Shown piece after piece: positions 1-12,060 of a DNA stretch of 64,000 nucleotides; the first letter of the stretch is position 1, and each line of letters opens with the position of its first letter. The notes under the pieces are model-generated. The model had not been told where the DNA came from. It searched no databases and saw only the letters and a program-made list of their open reading frames with translations. The translations under genes and the position numbers were made by a program. Source of the stretch: Chrysoperla carnea (Eukaryota; Arthropoda; Insecta; Neuroptera; Chrysopidae); assembly GCF_905475395.1 (NCBI RefSeq), contig NC_058342.1, positions 14,666,640 through 14,730,639 of the forward strand. The letters are read 5' to 3'.

Positions 1-627
1 TTATAACTCCCAATTTGCTTTCTATGGTACCGATTTAAGAAAAATTTATTATTTTGCAAACTAATATCCGGTGCAACAGCAACTTTAATATCCCTTTTAT
101 AATTAAAAACATGAGTCTTTATTATCCCATGTTGATGTTAATGTTTGTATACCATAGTTTTATTACTTTTTATATCACATTTCTAAAGTTTTTTTTACAT
201 GTTGTACTTTTTTCGCGTATTTTACCATGAATTTGCATACATAGTAGTGTACTCTATTGGATTATTTATGAACTAATGGTAAGTGTAGACAAAAACCATA
301 AAAGAAACGAACTTACACGAGTGCCGATGAAGCACGACCAAGCCAATATTATTCTATGAATTACATGACTCTATCTGTTGGTAGACTAGAAAACTATACT
401 ATTCTAGATATAAACCTTTAAGCGATCTCTACAAGCTACGCAAATGTTGCCACAAGATAACTTTTCTTGCATTTTACGTAACAAAAGTTTGCAACAATTA
501 CGGTACTCTTTCGAAGTTTTGTCAAAAAATGACAGACTGTATTTTTTCGTTTTGTTAAAAAGTTCCTAATCTGTATTGGATTAAATCGTCAAATTCAACC
601 GATCCTAATGTTGTTTCAAAAGATATG

Positions 628-930
628 AATAAAAAAAGTGAAAACAAACAATTGACTAAGTTAATTGGTGAATACCATGAATAGACAGTGTTGATTACTT
701 TGTTACATTACACATACATTACTTCCCATATAATTACATTCCCATATAATACATACTATACAATTTGTGCATAATTTGCGCTCTCACGGGTAAACAGTGG
801 TGTTTAGACAAATGGCAGTAAGCTTTAATTTCTACCCAATAATAAAATTTAATTTTCTCTGACTTTACAGTATGTGCCAAAAAAATACATTTACTTTTTA
901 TAACCCTATAAAAAGTATAACCATTTAGCG
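628..930. mobile_element. Truncated copy of the AAGTGAAAACAAACAATTGAC repeat family
   Basis: From about 637 the sequence reads like the head of the family described at 32150: GTGAAAACAAACAATTGACT, then a TACCATG box, cytosine-poor tract and CTCACGGGTAAACAGTG near 783. It breaks off near 812. The rest of 1-1383 is AT-rich; I see no convincing exon in it, only an isolated GTAAGT donor-like site on the minus strand near 320. Confidence 0.6.
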
Positions 931-1383
931 AAAGCATTTAAATTGCTGGCCATTGTGGTCCAGGCAGAGCTGATAATTGGTATTTGAGCCAAGCAGGTTC
1001 TCTAGATGATTGGTGAAACCTTTCAGTGAATTTTCTTTCCCTTGAGCAGCCAGTGGACAATCATGGTATTCCGGAACGGTCCTTCAGATTATTCTGCATA
1101 GTTTCTTCTTTCTCAAATCTTATCTCACATCTCTCACTAGTGAGAACTCGATAATCCAAAAAGTGTTCGATAATCCTAACTAGAGTCTCGATAATCCAGA
1201 CTCAATATTACCAGGGGGTTCAGATTTCTCGCGGGGGTAGTGTGGAAAGGGCGAACGAAAAGTGTTCAACAAACCTTAGTGAACCAATAAACTACAAACA
1301 AACAAAAAAATGCGTATTTACCATTTGTTTCCAATGCTAAAGGTGTACAGAATCCTAAATCTGTAAAATTTAGGTAATTTCAC

Positions 1384-4300
1384 TTGTCTACGTAAACCTG
1401 CGTCTCCCTTCAACTCTTTGACATCTTTCTTCGTATACGCTGTATTACTGTCAATTCCTATAACAAAGAAATTAATTTGAAAAATTTTCGAAATACTCTT
1501 TTTTGACTCTTATAATATTTACCGTAGAATATTTTGTTGATACGTGATTTCGGGAAAACAAAATCGTTGTTCATTAGAATATGTAAAGTGATATCGTTTT
1601 CTCGTAATAATTGATGTAAGACTGGGTAATCGAGCTGTAAATAACAAGAAATAAATCAGGTAAAACAGTTTGAAAAATTTCTTTTTTAAAATCAAAGTCA
1701 TATTTTAATCGATTTTAGGGAAATTTTGTGAGACAAGCTAAATTCTGTGCAATAAATTCATTTTCTTTTCTTTTTTTGGAGGGGGGAGGAGTGCTAGGAA
1801 ATTGACCTTAAGGCAAATCATCAAAAGACACTTCCTTGGCGCAAAGTCGGGGAGGAGGTGTGAAAAGCCTTAAACAGGTCTGAGCATATGGGCCCCTAAT
1901 TGAGAAAAAACCTAAGAAGAGGGGAGTACATCCCCATTATAACTTCAGAATCGTAATCAGTGACCCCAAAAACCCCTGAGTATACTTTTTTGATCCATTT
2001 TGTTGAATATTTACAGAATATTGCAATTTTGGACCAGCGAGGTAAATTACCCCAAGAGGGGAAGATTATATCGAAATTTTGATTTCGGAATAGTTATCAG
2101 AGACCCCGAAAACCAACCGAGTATACGTTTCTGGCCTATTTTTTCAACGTTTTAAAATTTTCAAAAATCACCTCATAAATGGATTCTAATAATTAGCCTT
2201 ATTGGGCCCATAGCAAAAACCAAAACTTTCTAGCGGCAAAAAGATAGGTGCAGATTCCGATATATGGACCTTCTTGATCATTTAAAAAAAAAAAAACTAG
2301 CTCGATATGTTGAGGTATAAAAAAATTCTCTATAAAATGCTAAAATGACACATAAAAAAAAATAGCAAACTTACTTTCATATTATCTGCTTGACAATCTG
2401 TACACGGTAACAAAATCATTGTTTTCGAAACACCAGGTCGGAAGATCAACTCTTTGGCAAAACTAATTGCATGGAATATATCCGAACTTCCATTACCCGT
2501 TGGTATGTTCTCGAAGTAATGTGGTATCACTTGTTGTGTTGTAAATATTTGATTGTTGACAATGATACTTCGTGGCTCACTATAAATTCCAGGACCACCG
2601 AACACAACTAAAGCGTATCGATTATTTGCTAATTTCAAATCGGTTAACTCTTTTTCGATTAACGATACAACTTGATTGATGTTCCGTTTTGTTGAAATAT
2701 TTGCATTACATTCTTTTGCCTCCACAATGAAAACAATATCAACTGATTTTGGTACACTTTCAGCATCTAAGTTCAAAAATTGACCTTCGGGAACTTCTGT
2801 ACCATTTATTAATTGACATCTAAAAGATAATGAAATTTTTTTCTGGATTAGCTTTCATTAATGGGTATAAATATTATCGAAGATAATAAATGAGAGAATA
2901 TTTCGAAATAAATTTCGATTTTTGCCCCAATTTCCTAGATCAGTTTTTTGTATTTTATAAATACGTATTTCGACTACCAAGTAGTCATCGTCAGTAAGAA
3001 TTAGCTGCAGTCCGCCACCAAATTAGCAAAGAGTAACATTCATAATAAGAGTAATCACGACTCGCTAATTCTTACTGATGATGACTACTTGGTAGTCGAA
3101 ATACGTATTTATAAAATACAAAAAACTGATCAAGGAAATTGGGGCAAAAATCGAAATTTATTTCATTAATGGAGTTTTATTGTAGTTCTGCTCATCTGAA
3201 TAATTCAGTCCTCTTAGAGAGTGGCTAAAGTGCAATATAGACTTGAGGGTTCCGGAAAAAGGGACATTGCAAACAATTACGAAGCCAACATAACTAATTC
3301 GAATATTTTCTTTGGTATTGCCGGAAATCCTATTTGCAATCCTATATTTTGAAGAGATTTTCAAGGGAATCTTGGGAACTACTCATCTATTCGTCAAATG
3401 AACTAGATACGTTTTTTTTTTAAAAACGACACGACTGTTGAAAACAAAATTTGTTTCCCGAAAGTATCAAAAGATTTTTAGAAAGTTCAAAATCAAAATC
3501 TGTCTCGTTTTCAAGTTACAGAATCCCTCAATTTTTTTTTGGAATAGCTTTCATTAATGGGGTTTTACTGTAGTTCCGTCATCTGAATAATTCAGTTCTC
3601 TTAGAGAGTGGCTACAAGAAACAACAGTGGAAATTATCCAACAATTCCAAATTTTCCAGTTAATTACCCCCTTGGAAAGCCTGAGAAATATAACTAATTC
3701 ACTCGATTCTAGAAATGGCACAAAGTTTTCGGACACAAGATAGGTATTCGGGAATTCCGTTTGCAAAAGCTGTTCCTGAATGAGGATACCTTAAAAAAAA
3801 AGGCCAATCTTAAAAGTCACTTGTGCTACTCCAAGACAGATATGATCTGAGTAAAGTCGTAGGTCTTCGGAAGACCTTATATCGTTTCAAAGGACCTCCT
3901 CCTTTTAAAGGAAAAAGTGGTTTAGATGAAAAATGTTATCTCTAATCTCTTCCCTTTTAGGATATAAATTGACTATTAAAGAAAGTCGAAGAAGCAGGTT
4001 CAATCTGATGTCAGAACATGGATGCCTCCCTTCAAACTCTATATTTATTTATTTTTTTTTTTTAAACACTTCTTTACGTGCAGCGCTACTAGCGAGAAGC
4101 GATGTACGTAAAGAAGTGATATAGATTATAGTTGAATATGATTAAAAGTATGTATTTACTACAACAGTTTCAACATACTTCTAGCGAGAGGTTGTTTTTA
4201 TATCATAGTTTATATTTGTTTTTAACTAAAACTAAATACTCAACGACTAAATTAATTTTGCTAATTTATTTTAAACTTCAATGGCCACAATTAAACATAT

Positions 4301-7300
4301 TATTTAATTACCATCGTTTAATCTATTTTGATAAAAAAATCAAAATAATATTTTCTCATAACAATATTCATAAGTGACCTGAATGCATTGTATAGTTTAG
4401 TTTATAGTTGCTCCTTTAAAAATAAATGAAACTTCGTTTCAAAGGGCCGCAAAATCGTTGCGGCTATAACAGGACACTGGCTAAACTGCAAGCAAGATGA
4501 ACAACTGGACCTACCAGTGCATCATGATGATTTCAGGAGCTGTCACAATAGGAAGAAATAGGAAGCGATGTTTCGTCTCCTCTTACCACTTCTGGCAAAT
4601 AGAAGACTGACGCTTTTTGTTTAGCCATTCTTTGGCGTTTTCTCGGTACGTAAATATGTATATCGACTATCAAAACTTTCTTGGTGTTCTTACCTAGCTC
4701 CAAATGATTCAAAGAAAAGGAGCTTCTTAAAGAGTGGATTTGATTATTTTGATAACACAATGGGCTTAATGGGCAGCCGTTGCAACTTAAATGATTACTT
4801 ACTGTACACAAACATCTGGTATTCTAAGCGGAGTATTTTCCAATTTACAAGCCTCCATATAAGCGACAGCCGCGGTACAAGATGTCCGGTTATCTCCATT
4901 TGGATAATTCATACACAAATTATAGTACGGTAACGCATTCATAATTGGGAAACACGTGTTCAATGGTGAAACTTTACTCCTGAAAAACGCCTCACAAAGT
5001 TCTGTTAAATTCTCATTTAATGGTTCCGTAGCAATTTTCGCTTGATTATTTGTTGAACGGCATTTTTTCGGTTGTAATGACCAACTTTGAGCGAATCGTC
5101 CAATATTATTGTTGATTCGTTTCGTTGATGCTAAGTGATCGTCACGTGGTTCGTTGTTCATGGTACCCCAAAGACCTGCTGTCATACCAAAATACCAACC
5201 GGATACATGGAATTTACATATATCGAATTTTAAGTTACATTTTAATGTAAAGCCCTTTAAGATTTCGATCATTATCGTGTCTGCTTCGCGATAAATATAT
5301 GCTTTGTCTAATTGTACAGGTAATTTTGTGTTGACACCTTTCTTAAATAATTTAACGTTCTGAAAGAAAAAAAATCAACTCAAGTTTCTGCAAATTTTAT
5401 GGCTGTTTTTGCTTCGGTTTACGACCCAAAAACAGAAATCCAGTTTCTTAATTATTAGACATATTTTTTTTGAGAAATAGGGTATTATCGTTAGTCAAAA
5501 ATAAAATGAAATGAAATTTGAAAAAAAGTTAAAATTTATGTAAAAATATACTTAAATATTCTGATTTCGAGTCATAAAAGTACATTTTCCTTTTAAAATA
5601 TTAAAATTAAAAATCGTAATTTTTAAACTGTATATCACGTGACCTAAAACGAGGGCAAGCCTTGCTGTGATGCCATATCGCTATGAGCCATAGACCATCA
5701 ATTAGTTCAGAGTAGACAGCTGGGTATAATATATCTATAGATAATCAGTATTTATATTTATTATAATCAGATGTCTATGAATATATCTCTCAAACTTATT
5801 TGTGTTATTTCGTGTAATGATACCGATATTACGTCATCAAATTGGATGCCCGCGTTTTTGACAGTTTAAGAAAGGTTTAAAATTTTAGTTTTTGACAAGA
5901 AAGTTTGTGTATTTTTCCGAAATAAATTTTTGATGGCCTTTGATTAGCAAAATCAACATTTTGAAGTACTTTTTCAAAAATAGTGGAATATTCCACAGGT
6001 ATATACCCTATTGTCTGAAAATGTATGGAATTTTGGATAATATCTCAGAAACTATGTATCCAATCAACAAATGAAGTCAATTTTTGCACGTTTTTAACCC
6101 CTGAATTTTCTAAAACTCGTCAGAGAAAGGTAAAACGCCATTTTGACGAACTTTGTGAAGATGAGCGTCTCCAAGATCCGGAAAGTTTGCTCAAAGTGAA
6201 CATATTTTATCGAATATTGGACATCATTATTAATCAACTGAAATCACGTTTTCTTCTGATGATGAATGAAATTTTTCCAATTTCAGTGTTTTGCAGCCTT
6301 CAACTTTACAAATTTTAAATGACACAGATTTATTAAAAAAGCTCTAGAATTTGTTGATATATATAAAAAAGGCATATCTGAATCATTTGCCACGGAAATT
6401 TTCAGTTTTCGGTCCACTTTCAGAGACCGAAAAGTCTTGGTGTATTAGAGATCTTGTTGATTTATTATTAATAAAGAATCATTTTATGTCCTGTAGCTTT
6501 CCTGAAGTACGCACTGCATCAACTTGATTGGTCGAATATTTTCTTTGGTATTGCCGGAAATCCTTTTTGAAATTCTATATTTTGAAGAGATTTTCATTGG
6601 AAATCTCGGGAACTACTCATGAACTACTGACTGTGGGGAACAAAATTTTATCCCCCAGGATATCAGAATATTTTTAGAAGGTTCAAAATCAAAATCTGTC
6701 TGGTCTTTAAGATACAGAATCCCTTAAACAAACGGACAAAACTCCGAAAAACACTGTACTAAACTTTTGGAGCAATTGGGGGAAAATTCAGAATACATAC
6801 ATCTGCAAATAAGTCGACCTCAATCAAGACATCATCAATCAAAAGATTTTATGCTTAACAATTTTATCCTTAACGATATAATTGATGATCATCGAAAAGA
6901 TACTATCCATAAAATCGTTTGCCAAAAGATATGAACAGGATCCACTAAAATCATAATGTTGCCCATCAAATGCTACAAAATGTTGTGGTCCAACGACCAT
7001 TGCATAACCTTAAAACCAAAACCAATTCGTGAGTAAATTTCAATTACGGCTAAGCCCTAAACGTAATATTTTACAGTACTTACTGTCGAACGGTGGTACC
7101 CAAGTATGTGGTTCCGTGTACGGTTTATATTGATAGTATAACATCCAGAAACTCTTATTCGACATAACTAAATAATTTTGGGCATCGTTTATAGCACGAA
7201 TTTCTGGTATTTCCATAAATTTGGGTGTTTCATTAAATGCATGCCATGACATTGGTAATTTTTGTTCTAATTTCATAATACCAGTTTCTGCATTGAATAT

Positions 7301-7325
7301 AAACTTCGTTTTAGCTTCACGATAT
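1384..7325 (-). CDS. Large lipid transfer protein (apolipophorin/apoLTP-type), C-terminal exons: VWD, C8-like, VWA-like
   Basis: Six exons read right to left: 7325-7084, 7008-6801, 5359-4803, 2819-2375, 1634-1523 and 1457-1384. All have GT/AG borders and matching phases. The 7008 exon opens a von Willebrand D domain (AMVVGPQHFVAFDG, then HYDFSGSCSYLLAND). The 5359 exon closes it with GLWGTMNNEPRDD and continues into a Cys-rich C8-like region ending PDVCVQ. The 2819 exon completes CVQCQLINGTEVPEG and starts a VWA-like fold (VDIVFIVEAKECN). The 1634 and 1457 exons continue it (LDYPVLHQLLREND, then YGIDSNTAYTKKDV). Large haemolymph lipoproteins end in a VWD; I infer an apolipophorin or lipid-transfer-particle apoprotein, but crossveinless-d-like proteins are an alternative. 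The 6801-7008 exon has an in-frame TGA at 6839-6841 caused by an apparent one-base loss. No exon left of 1384 was recognised, so the C-terminus is open. Confidence 0.8.
2905..3164. mobile_element. Foldback MITE, about 260 bp
   Basis: Arms of about 95 nt (from 2905, and up to 3164) are near-perfect reverse complements. Both contain the tract TACGTATTTCGACTACCAAG and its complement, around a spacer of about 60 nt. It lies in the intron between the 5359 and 2819 lipoprotein exons. A related but linear sequence is at 22075-22165. Confidence 0.75.
3163..3780. repeat. Direct repeats of a dispersed element in the lipoprotein intron
   Basis: A module beginning TTTCATTAATGG and containing CATCTGAATAATTCAGT occurs near 3160-3235 and again near 3549-3615. 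The stretch 3297-3362 (CGAATATTTTCTTTGGTATT) recurs at 6533-6597. These are transposon debris, not exons. The remainder of this intron (3780-4800) holds a small hairpin at 4067-4117 and the repeat at 4122. Confidence 0.6.
4122..4385. repeat. Dispersed 260-bp repeat, copy 1
   Basis: It is nearly identical to 8322-8585, in the same orientation, starting ATATAGTTG and running through TTTACTACAACAGTTT to TTTTCTCATAA. The short ORF across it is not conserved as coding. It sits immediately after a perfect short hairpin (CACTTCTTTACGT ... ACGTAAAGAAGTG, 4068-4116). Confidence 0.75.
6118..6530 (+). pseudogene. hAT-type (ZMYM1-like) transposase fragment
   Basis: A reading frame gives RQRKVKRHFDELCEDERLQD and continues SLLKVNIFYRILDIIINQLK. 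After a frame break it resumes with NDTDLLKK, then, beyond a TAG stop, with EFVDIYKKGISESFATEIF. This order and wording is typical of the C-terminal half of zinc finger MYM domain-containing protein 1-like hAT transposases. There is no start, zinc finger or intact catalytic region, and stops and frameshifts are present, so it is a dead fragment inserted in the lipoprotein intron 5360-6800. Confidence 0.65.
6801..7008 (-). pseudogene. VWD exon with one-base frameshift
   Basis: This exon starts the VWD domain after a 75-nt intron (7009-7083). Its frame holds through MIINYIVKDKIVKHKIF and then meets TGA at 6839-6841. The next frame continues with IDDVLIEVDLFAD up to a GTATGT donor. The exon is 208 nt, while its phase-2 start and the phase-0 start of the next exon need 209 nt. 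The lost base most likely lies in the T run at 6841-6844. Either the gene is broken here or the assembly miscounts a homopolymer; the good condition of the flanking exons makes an assembly error quite possible. Confidence 0.6.
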
Positions 7326-7340
7326 CTAAAATTCAGAAGA

Positions 7341-7800
7341 ACAAGTGAAAATAAATAATTGACTGAGTTAATTATTAAAAAACCCTGTATAATTGACAAT
7401 GCATTCTGGCCGCCAGTTATTCTATTCTAGTAAACTTTTTTTTGTTTTTCAACTCTTTCAGTTTTTTCCTAATTTTCGCCTTCACGTTTAAAAATTGATA
7501 TTTACGAAAAAATGTTTTGAACAAAAGTTATTTTAAACTTTTATTCTATCTCTTTCGATGTACAAAATGGATCATACGGACTCAAGTACTCCAATTGAAC
7601 TATTTTGAGTACGCTATAAAAATTTCAGATTAATATCTCTTTTCGTTTTTTAGTTTTCTTGATGAAGGACAGACGAACAGACAACTGGGCCAATAAGGTG
7701 GTTTTATGAACGAACACGTATACCAAAAATTGGTATATTATCAATATTTCTAAACGTTACAAACTTGGAACTAAAAAAAGTATAACATATATATGAAGGA
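7341..7800 (+). mobile_element. AAGTGAAAAC-family element abutting a splice acceptor
   Basis: It starts ACAAGTGAAAATAAATAATT at about 7341, only 15 nt upstream (in gene sense) of the exon beginning at 7325. It ends around GTTACAAACTTGG near 7760-7800. It is a diverged copy of the family seen at 32150, 36209, 38332 and 61419. On the minus strand its end supplies part of the pyrimidine tract before the exon. Confidence 0.7.
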
Positions 7801-8321
7801 TACAACATCACAATAAAATATATCAAAATCTTATATATTATCACTCTAGCAAGTTTGTTTCTATCCTACCCTGATCGTTCTTATTCCTTTATCAAATTCC
7901 ATGATTCACACCTCATTTTCAAGCTTATTATGTCTAGCTTTGACGAAAAATATACTTACGGTATAAAAATGTATCCTTTAGGAAAAAAAACTCTAGACAA
8001 ATAATTTGAACGAAAAAATATCATAAAAAATAATAAGTTAATAAGTTAATCACAACTCCTAATAATAATTTTAAAAATCAGGTTGTTGATTAAAGCCACG
8101 GGTACAGTAACTCCGGACGGGTAGAGCTAGTATATTATAATACCAATAGTGAAACTCGAACACTGTCTATTCTGTGATCAATGTAACTCAGTCAACGGTT
8201 AATAAATTGTGTTTGATTTAATATTAAAAGAGCCCCAGTGCGACCATGATGATGGCCAGCTTAGCAGCTCTGTCCAAAAATTTATGTGGATAAAACCACA
8301 CCTTTCTAATACGAAGTGTGC

Positions 8322-8585
8322 GATATAGTTGCATATGATTAAATGTATGTATTTACTACAACAGTTTGAACATACTTCTAGTGAGAGGTTGTGCCTATAT
8401 CAAACTTTATATTTGTTTTTAACTAAAACTAAATACTAAAAGACTAAATTAATTTTGCTAATTTATTTTAAGCTTCAATGGCCACAATTATACATGATTT
8501 TTAATTACCATCGTTTAATCTATTTTGATAAAAAAATCAAAATAATATTTTCTCATAATAGTATTGATAAATGATCTGATTGCAT
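8322..8585. repeat. Dispersed 260-bp repeat, copy 2
   Basis: Second copy of the 4122-4385 repeat, same orientation, with few substitutions. The stretch 7800-8320 before it holds only AT-rich sequence with no recognised exon. Confidence 0.75.
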
Positions 8586-8929
8586 AGCTTTAAAAAAATG
8601 GCTACGTATTGTATGAAAGTATGCTTTTGACAGTTTGTTTAGATTTATTTTTAAATCAATTTAGATTTTATTTAAATGAAATTTTAATTGATTCCGATCA
8701 AATCTAGATTAGAAGAATTTTAGAAATGCTGAGAAAATTATTGAAGCTTGATTTTTTTTATAATATGGAAAAAATATTGAAAATAGTGATGTGATCTTTT
8801 TTTTTAAACCTTGTCAAATTTTATCCGATCTGAATAAAAATTTTACGCGAAACTTAATTTTTTTTTTATTGTTTAATTTATGGTTCTACTGATCATCATT
8901 TTCTGATTATTTTGTGCTAGTGTTGGCAG

Positions 8930-9245
8930 ATTCCGTTCCTGCGTACAAACAATTGTAAACGTCCCAACAATTAATGCGAATTATGCAGTTGGTAAAAGTA
9001 TTGATCAATCCGAACAAACGTGGAGTACTGAACTAAGAGCAGCGCTATTACAATTAAAACATTACAAAAATATGGAGAACAAATGCACACAATATGGTGG
9101 AAATAGTAGAGCGACAAAAAGTTATCCATTAAAAGTCGTCGAACCATCAAATGATTCGTCAGATGATGAGAGTATGGACGATGAGATCAAATGGAACGAT
9201 GGTAAAGTGGATATGTGGACGGATTTAATAAGAAAAATTGTGTAA
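8930..9245 (+). CDS. Orphan terminal coding exon, unknown function
   Basis: An open frame of 104 codons follows an AG acceptor at 8928-8929 and ends at TAA 9243-9245, with AATAAA at 9484. It reads FRSCVQTIVNVPTINANYAV early, is Lys/Gln-rich in the middle (LRAALLQLKHYKNMENK) and ends with an acidic patch, SNDSSDDESMDDEIKWND, before the C-terminus DMWTDLIRKIV. Codon usage and the lack of in-frame stops look coding. No ATG precedes it in frame without a stop, so it would be a last exon whose upstream exons I cannot find, or a retroposed fragment. It lies antisense to the lipoprotein exons. I do not recognise the family. Confidence 0.45.
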
Positions 9246-9564
9246 AAGTATGTTGAAGGGGCACCAAAACGTGCCCAGAAACGGTAACAACGTGATTTAC
9301 CATCACGTAGAAGTGATTTAATAGCGTATTGTTAGAACAAATTATGACAACCGGATCTATTATTATGCCGGTGACGATAATTGAGTAGAATAATGAAAAT
9401 TGAAATGAGTTGATTCTTGTAATTTGCAAGTTCCCTTTTTAATAGTTTTTTGTTATTTATTTTTGAGCCTGTATAATTTTTGTAATAAAGCTTGAATTTT
9501 TGAGCTGAGTATCAGATTTATTACATTTTACAGCTCAAGCGTGGATTTAGGCAGGAGCAATTAA

Positions 9565-12060
9565 GTGGTTGTATCCAGTTATTTAAGTATATCTGAAAAT
9601 TTTAAGTTGATCCGATAAATATTCACGAAAATAAAATCGCATTAAAAAAATTTTTAACGGAGTGTAGGTAAACGTCTTTTGAAACCTCAAACGCGTTTAT
9701 CTCGAAACAGCATTTGCAAAGTCGGTGAGCAACAATCTTCTTAGATATTTTTCCAAAATATTAATCGACGGAATAAGATTTCTGAAAATTATTTCGATAT
9801 TTTAGACCACTTTAAAAATGAAAATTTTTTGAAGAATTTTGGATTTTTTTCTTGGAAGCTTCCATTTTGTCAAACATAGTAATTTTGACTATTCCTTCGA
9901 TTAATACCTCTACTCATCTTTTCACCTACAGGAGTAGTACCATGTCAAATTTTTGAAATCGGACAACGGGATCTTATAATTAAAGAAATCTCCAATATGT
10001 TTACGTTTTTTATATTTATGTAAAATAAATGGTCATTCCAAAAACATCCCTTAAGAAAATGGACCCGCCTAAAAAGTAACGCAGCCAATTACTTGATGTA
10101 ATTAGCAAATAACTTGCAGTCGCTAGCCATAGAAACACTTGCTATTAAAAAACTCAAATACTTTCGGCATTTCAGTTTTATTTCTAAGTAAAGGCGTCTA
10201 TTCGGGATTATCTTAAGGTAATTCCAGCATGAATGTACTTGTCGACAGATTTGGCCTATTTTTTTTTCACAGACTCAAAATAATGTTGGCTGTGAGATCT
10301 CGAAGTTACAGAATTTTGGTCGTTTAGATCACGTGAGATAATTAGCTGCAAAGTTCGCGATTTCTCGATTCAAAGCATGTAAAACTTACTTTCCTCCTAG
10401 CTATTTTTTACTATATTAAAAAAATCTCAATAGAATTGAAAAAAAGTAACAGAGTTGAAAGAAATGTTTTTAGAATAAAATAGTAAAAAAAATTTTAGAT
10501 TAATTTTCGTTTTCGAGATATTAATTTTGTCGTAAATTGATTAAAATTGAGAACGTGCAGGGCATAATTACCTCGTGTTTTAAATTTAATTTCTCGATAA
10601 AATCTGTTAAAAAAAATTTTTACCATATAAAGCTATGGTTGCATAGGAACTGCAAATATGCTGGAAATACCTCAAGGAAGTACGAGCACCAAGAGAATTT
10701 TAGATTAAGGGTGGAAATTATTTCTACTTTATTATCAACTTTGATGATGAATTTTGTTATTACTTCATGAATGTAGATGAAAAATAAGAAAAAAATTTTT
10801 CGGTCAACCCCCGTCACGTTTTTGTCAACCCGACCTTAAAATTTTCAGAATTGATTTAGACTTAGTCCAACTTCATATAAAAAAAAATCAAGTTTTTTAT
10901 TTAAAATTGCCTTGGTACTCGGACATTTTTAGACTCATCCGATAGCTAGTATTTTGTAGTTAAATTCGAAGCTAAAAATTTTAGCTCAACCCCACCGTTT
11001 ATTTATTAACGTGAGTGGATTTCGAACTGATGAACTTCGGCAAGCGTAGCGGGTACCATAGCCAGTATACCACTCGCTGTTGAAATTACAATTAATATTT
11101 CAGTATAACATTATTAAAGTAATAAAGATAAGATTATTGATAGGTAGGTACTGGTGATCCTGGCCAAGATAATAGGATACAATTTTTAAATTATTTTATT
11201 GTCATAGGATTTTGATAAGTGTGAAAAATTTTTCAAGTTAATCGGCCACTTGCTATCAAAAAGATCGCCCTCTTTTAAAAAAATTGCAAATTATTACGAA
11301 ATTTCAACCATTTTCGGAATCATCTTAACCTTATAAAACTTATTAAAACTTATTCGAAAGCTAGTACTTTATAGTTTTTGATTACGAAGATGAAAATTAA
11401 AAGTCATACACCACTGTTTGGTGTCCACAAAATCACGTTTTTATGAGTTTTTTTTAGGAAGACAATTTATTTTACATAAATATAAAGAAAGTATAAATAT
11501 CGGAAATTTCTTCAATTTTAAGATCGTGTTTTACGATTTCAAAAATTTGATATGGTAGTTCTCCTGTAGGCGATCTGCTGTAGGTATCCTCCGAAAAGGT
11601 ATCTGGTGGTAAGCATCATGGTTTGGATTATCCAAAATGAAAAAATCTAGAAAATTTCTTTAGTCGATAAATGAATATCTTATCACTTATTAATCGAAAA
11701 ATAGTCAAAATCATTATTTTTGACAAAATGGCGGCCTCCAAAACAATTTTCAACTTCGATACTAAAATATCGAAAAAATAAATACATAAAATATCGAAAT
11801 TCTTGGTGATAATATCTAAAAAGACCGATCGTTCGAGCCGTTTCGGAGAATTCTTGTTTGCCAACTTTGAAAATGCTGTTTCGAGAAAAACGCATTTAAA
11901 GTTTCAAAAGACGTTTATACTCAATTAAAATTTTTTTAAAATGTATTTATCTTCTTGAATATTTATCGGATCAACTTGAAATTTTCAGAGACTATACTTA
12001 AATATATGTACATTACTGAAATGCAAAATCGATTTTTTGAAAATTCTAACTGGATATAAT
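9565..12060. mobile_element. Diverged foldback element, about 2.5 kb
   Basis: The outer parts are inverted copies of each other: left TATCTGAAAATTTTAAGTTG at 9589 with GATCCGATAAATATTC beside it, right the complement at about 11955-12000. The match continues inward to about 10060 and 11450. The middle contains further AT-rich, partly inverted sequence and no coherent ORF. A tRNA-like stretch lies at 11015-11082 on the minus strand. Nothing else is seen in 9490-14205 except AT-rich sequence and a small inverted pair near 12640-12860. Confidence 0.55.
11013..11084 (-). repeat. tRNA-derived SINE head or tRNA relic
   Basis: On the minus strand the sequence GAGTGGTATACTGGCTATGG resembles an A box. 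About 40 nt on, AGTTCGAAATCC fits a B box. The arms do not form a clean cloverleaf, so this is a degenerate tRNA or SINE promoter and not a functional tRNA. Confidence 0.4.

Noticed and set aside
4132-4377. Plus-strand ORF of 81 codons
   Set aside because: It lies wholly in a dispersed repeat whose second copy at 8322 does not preserve the frame.
11628-11895. Two overlapping minus-strand ORFs rich in Ile/Phe/Lys
   Set aside because: They fall in the arm of the 9.57-12.06 kb foldback and reflect AT-rich composition.
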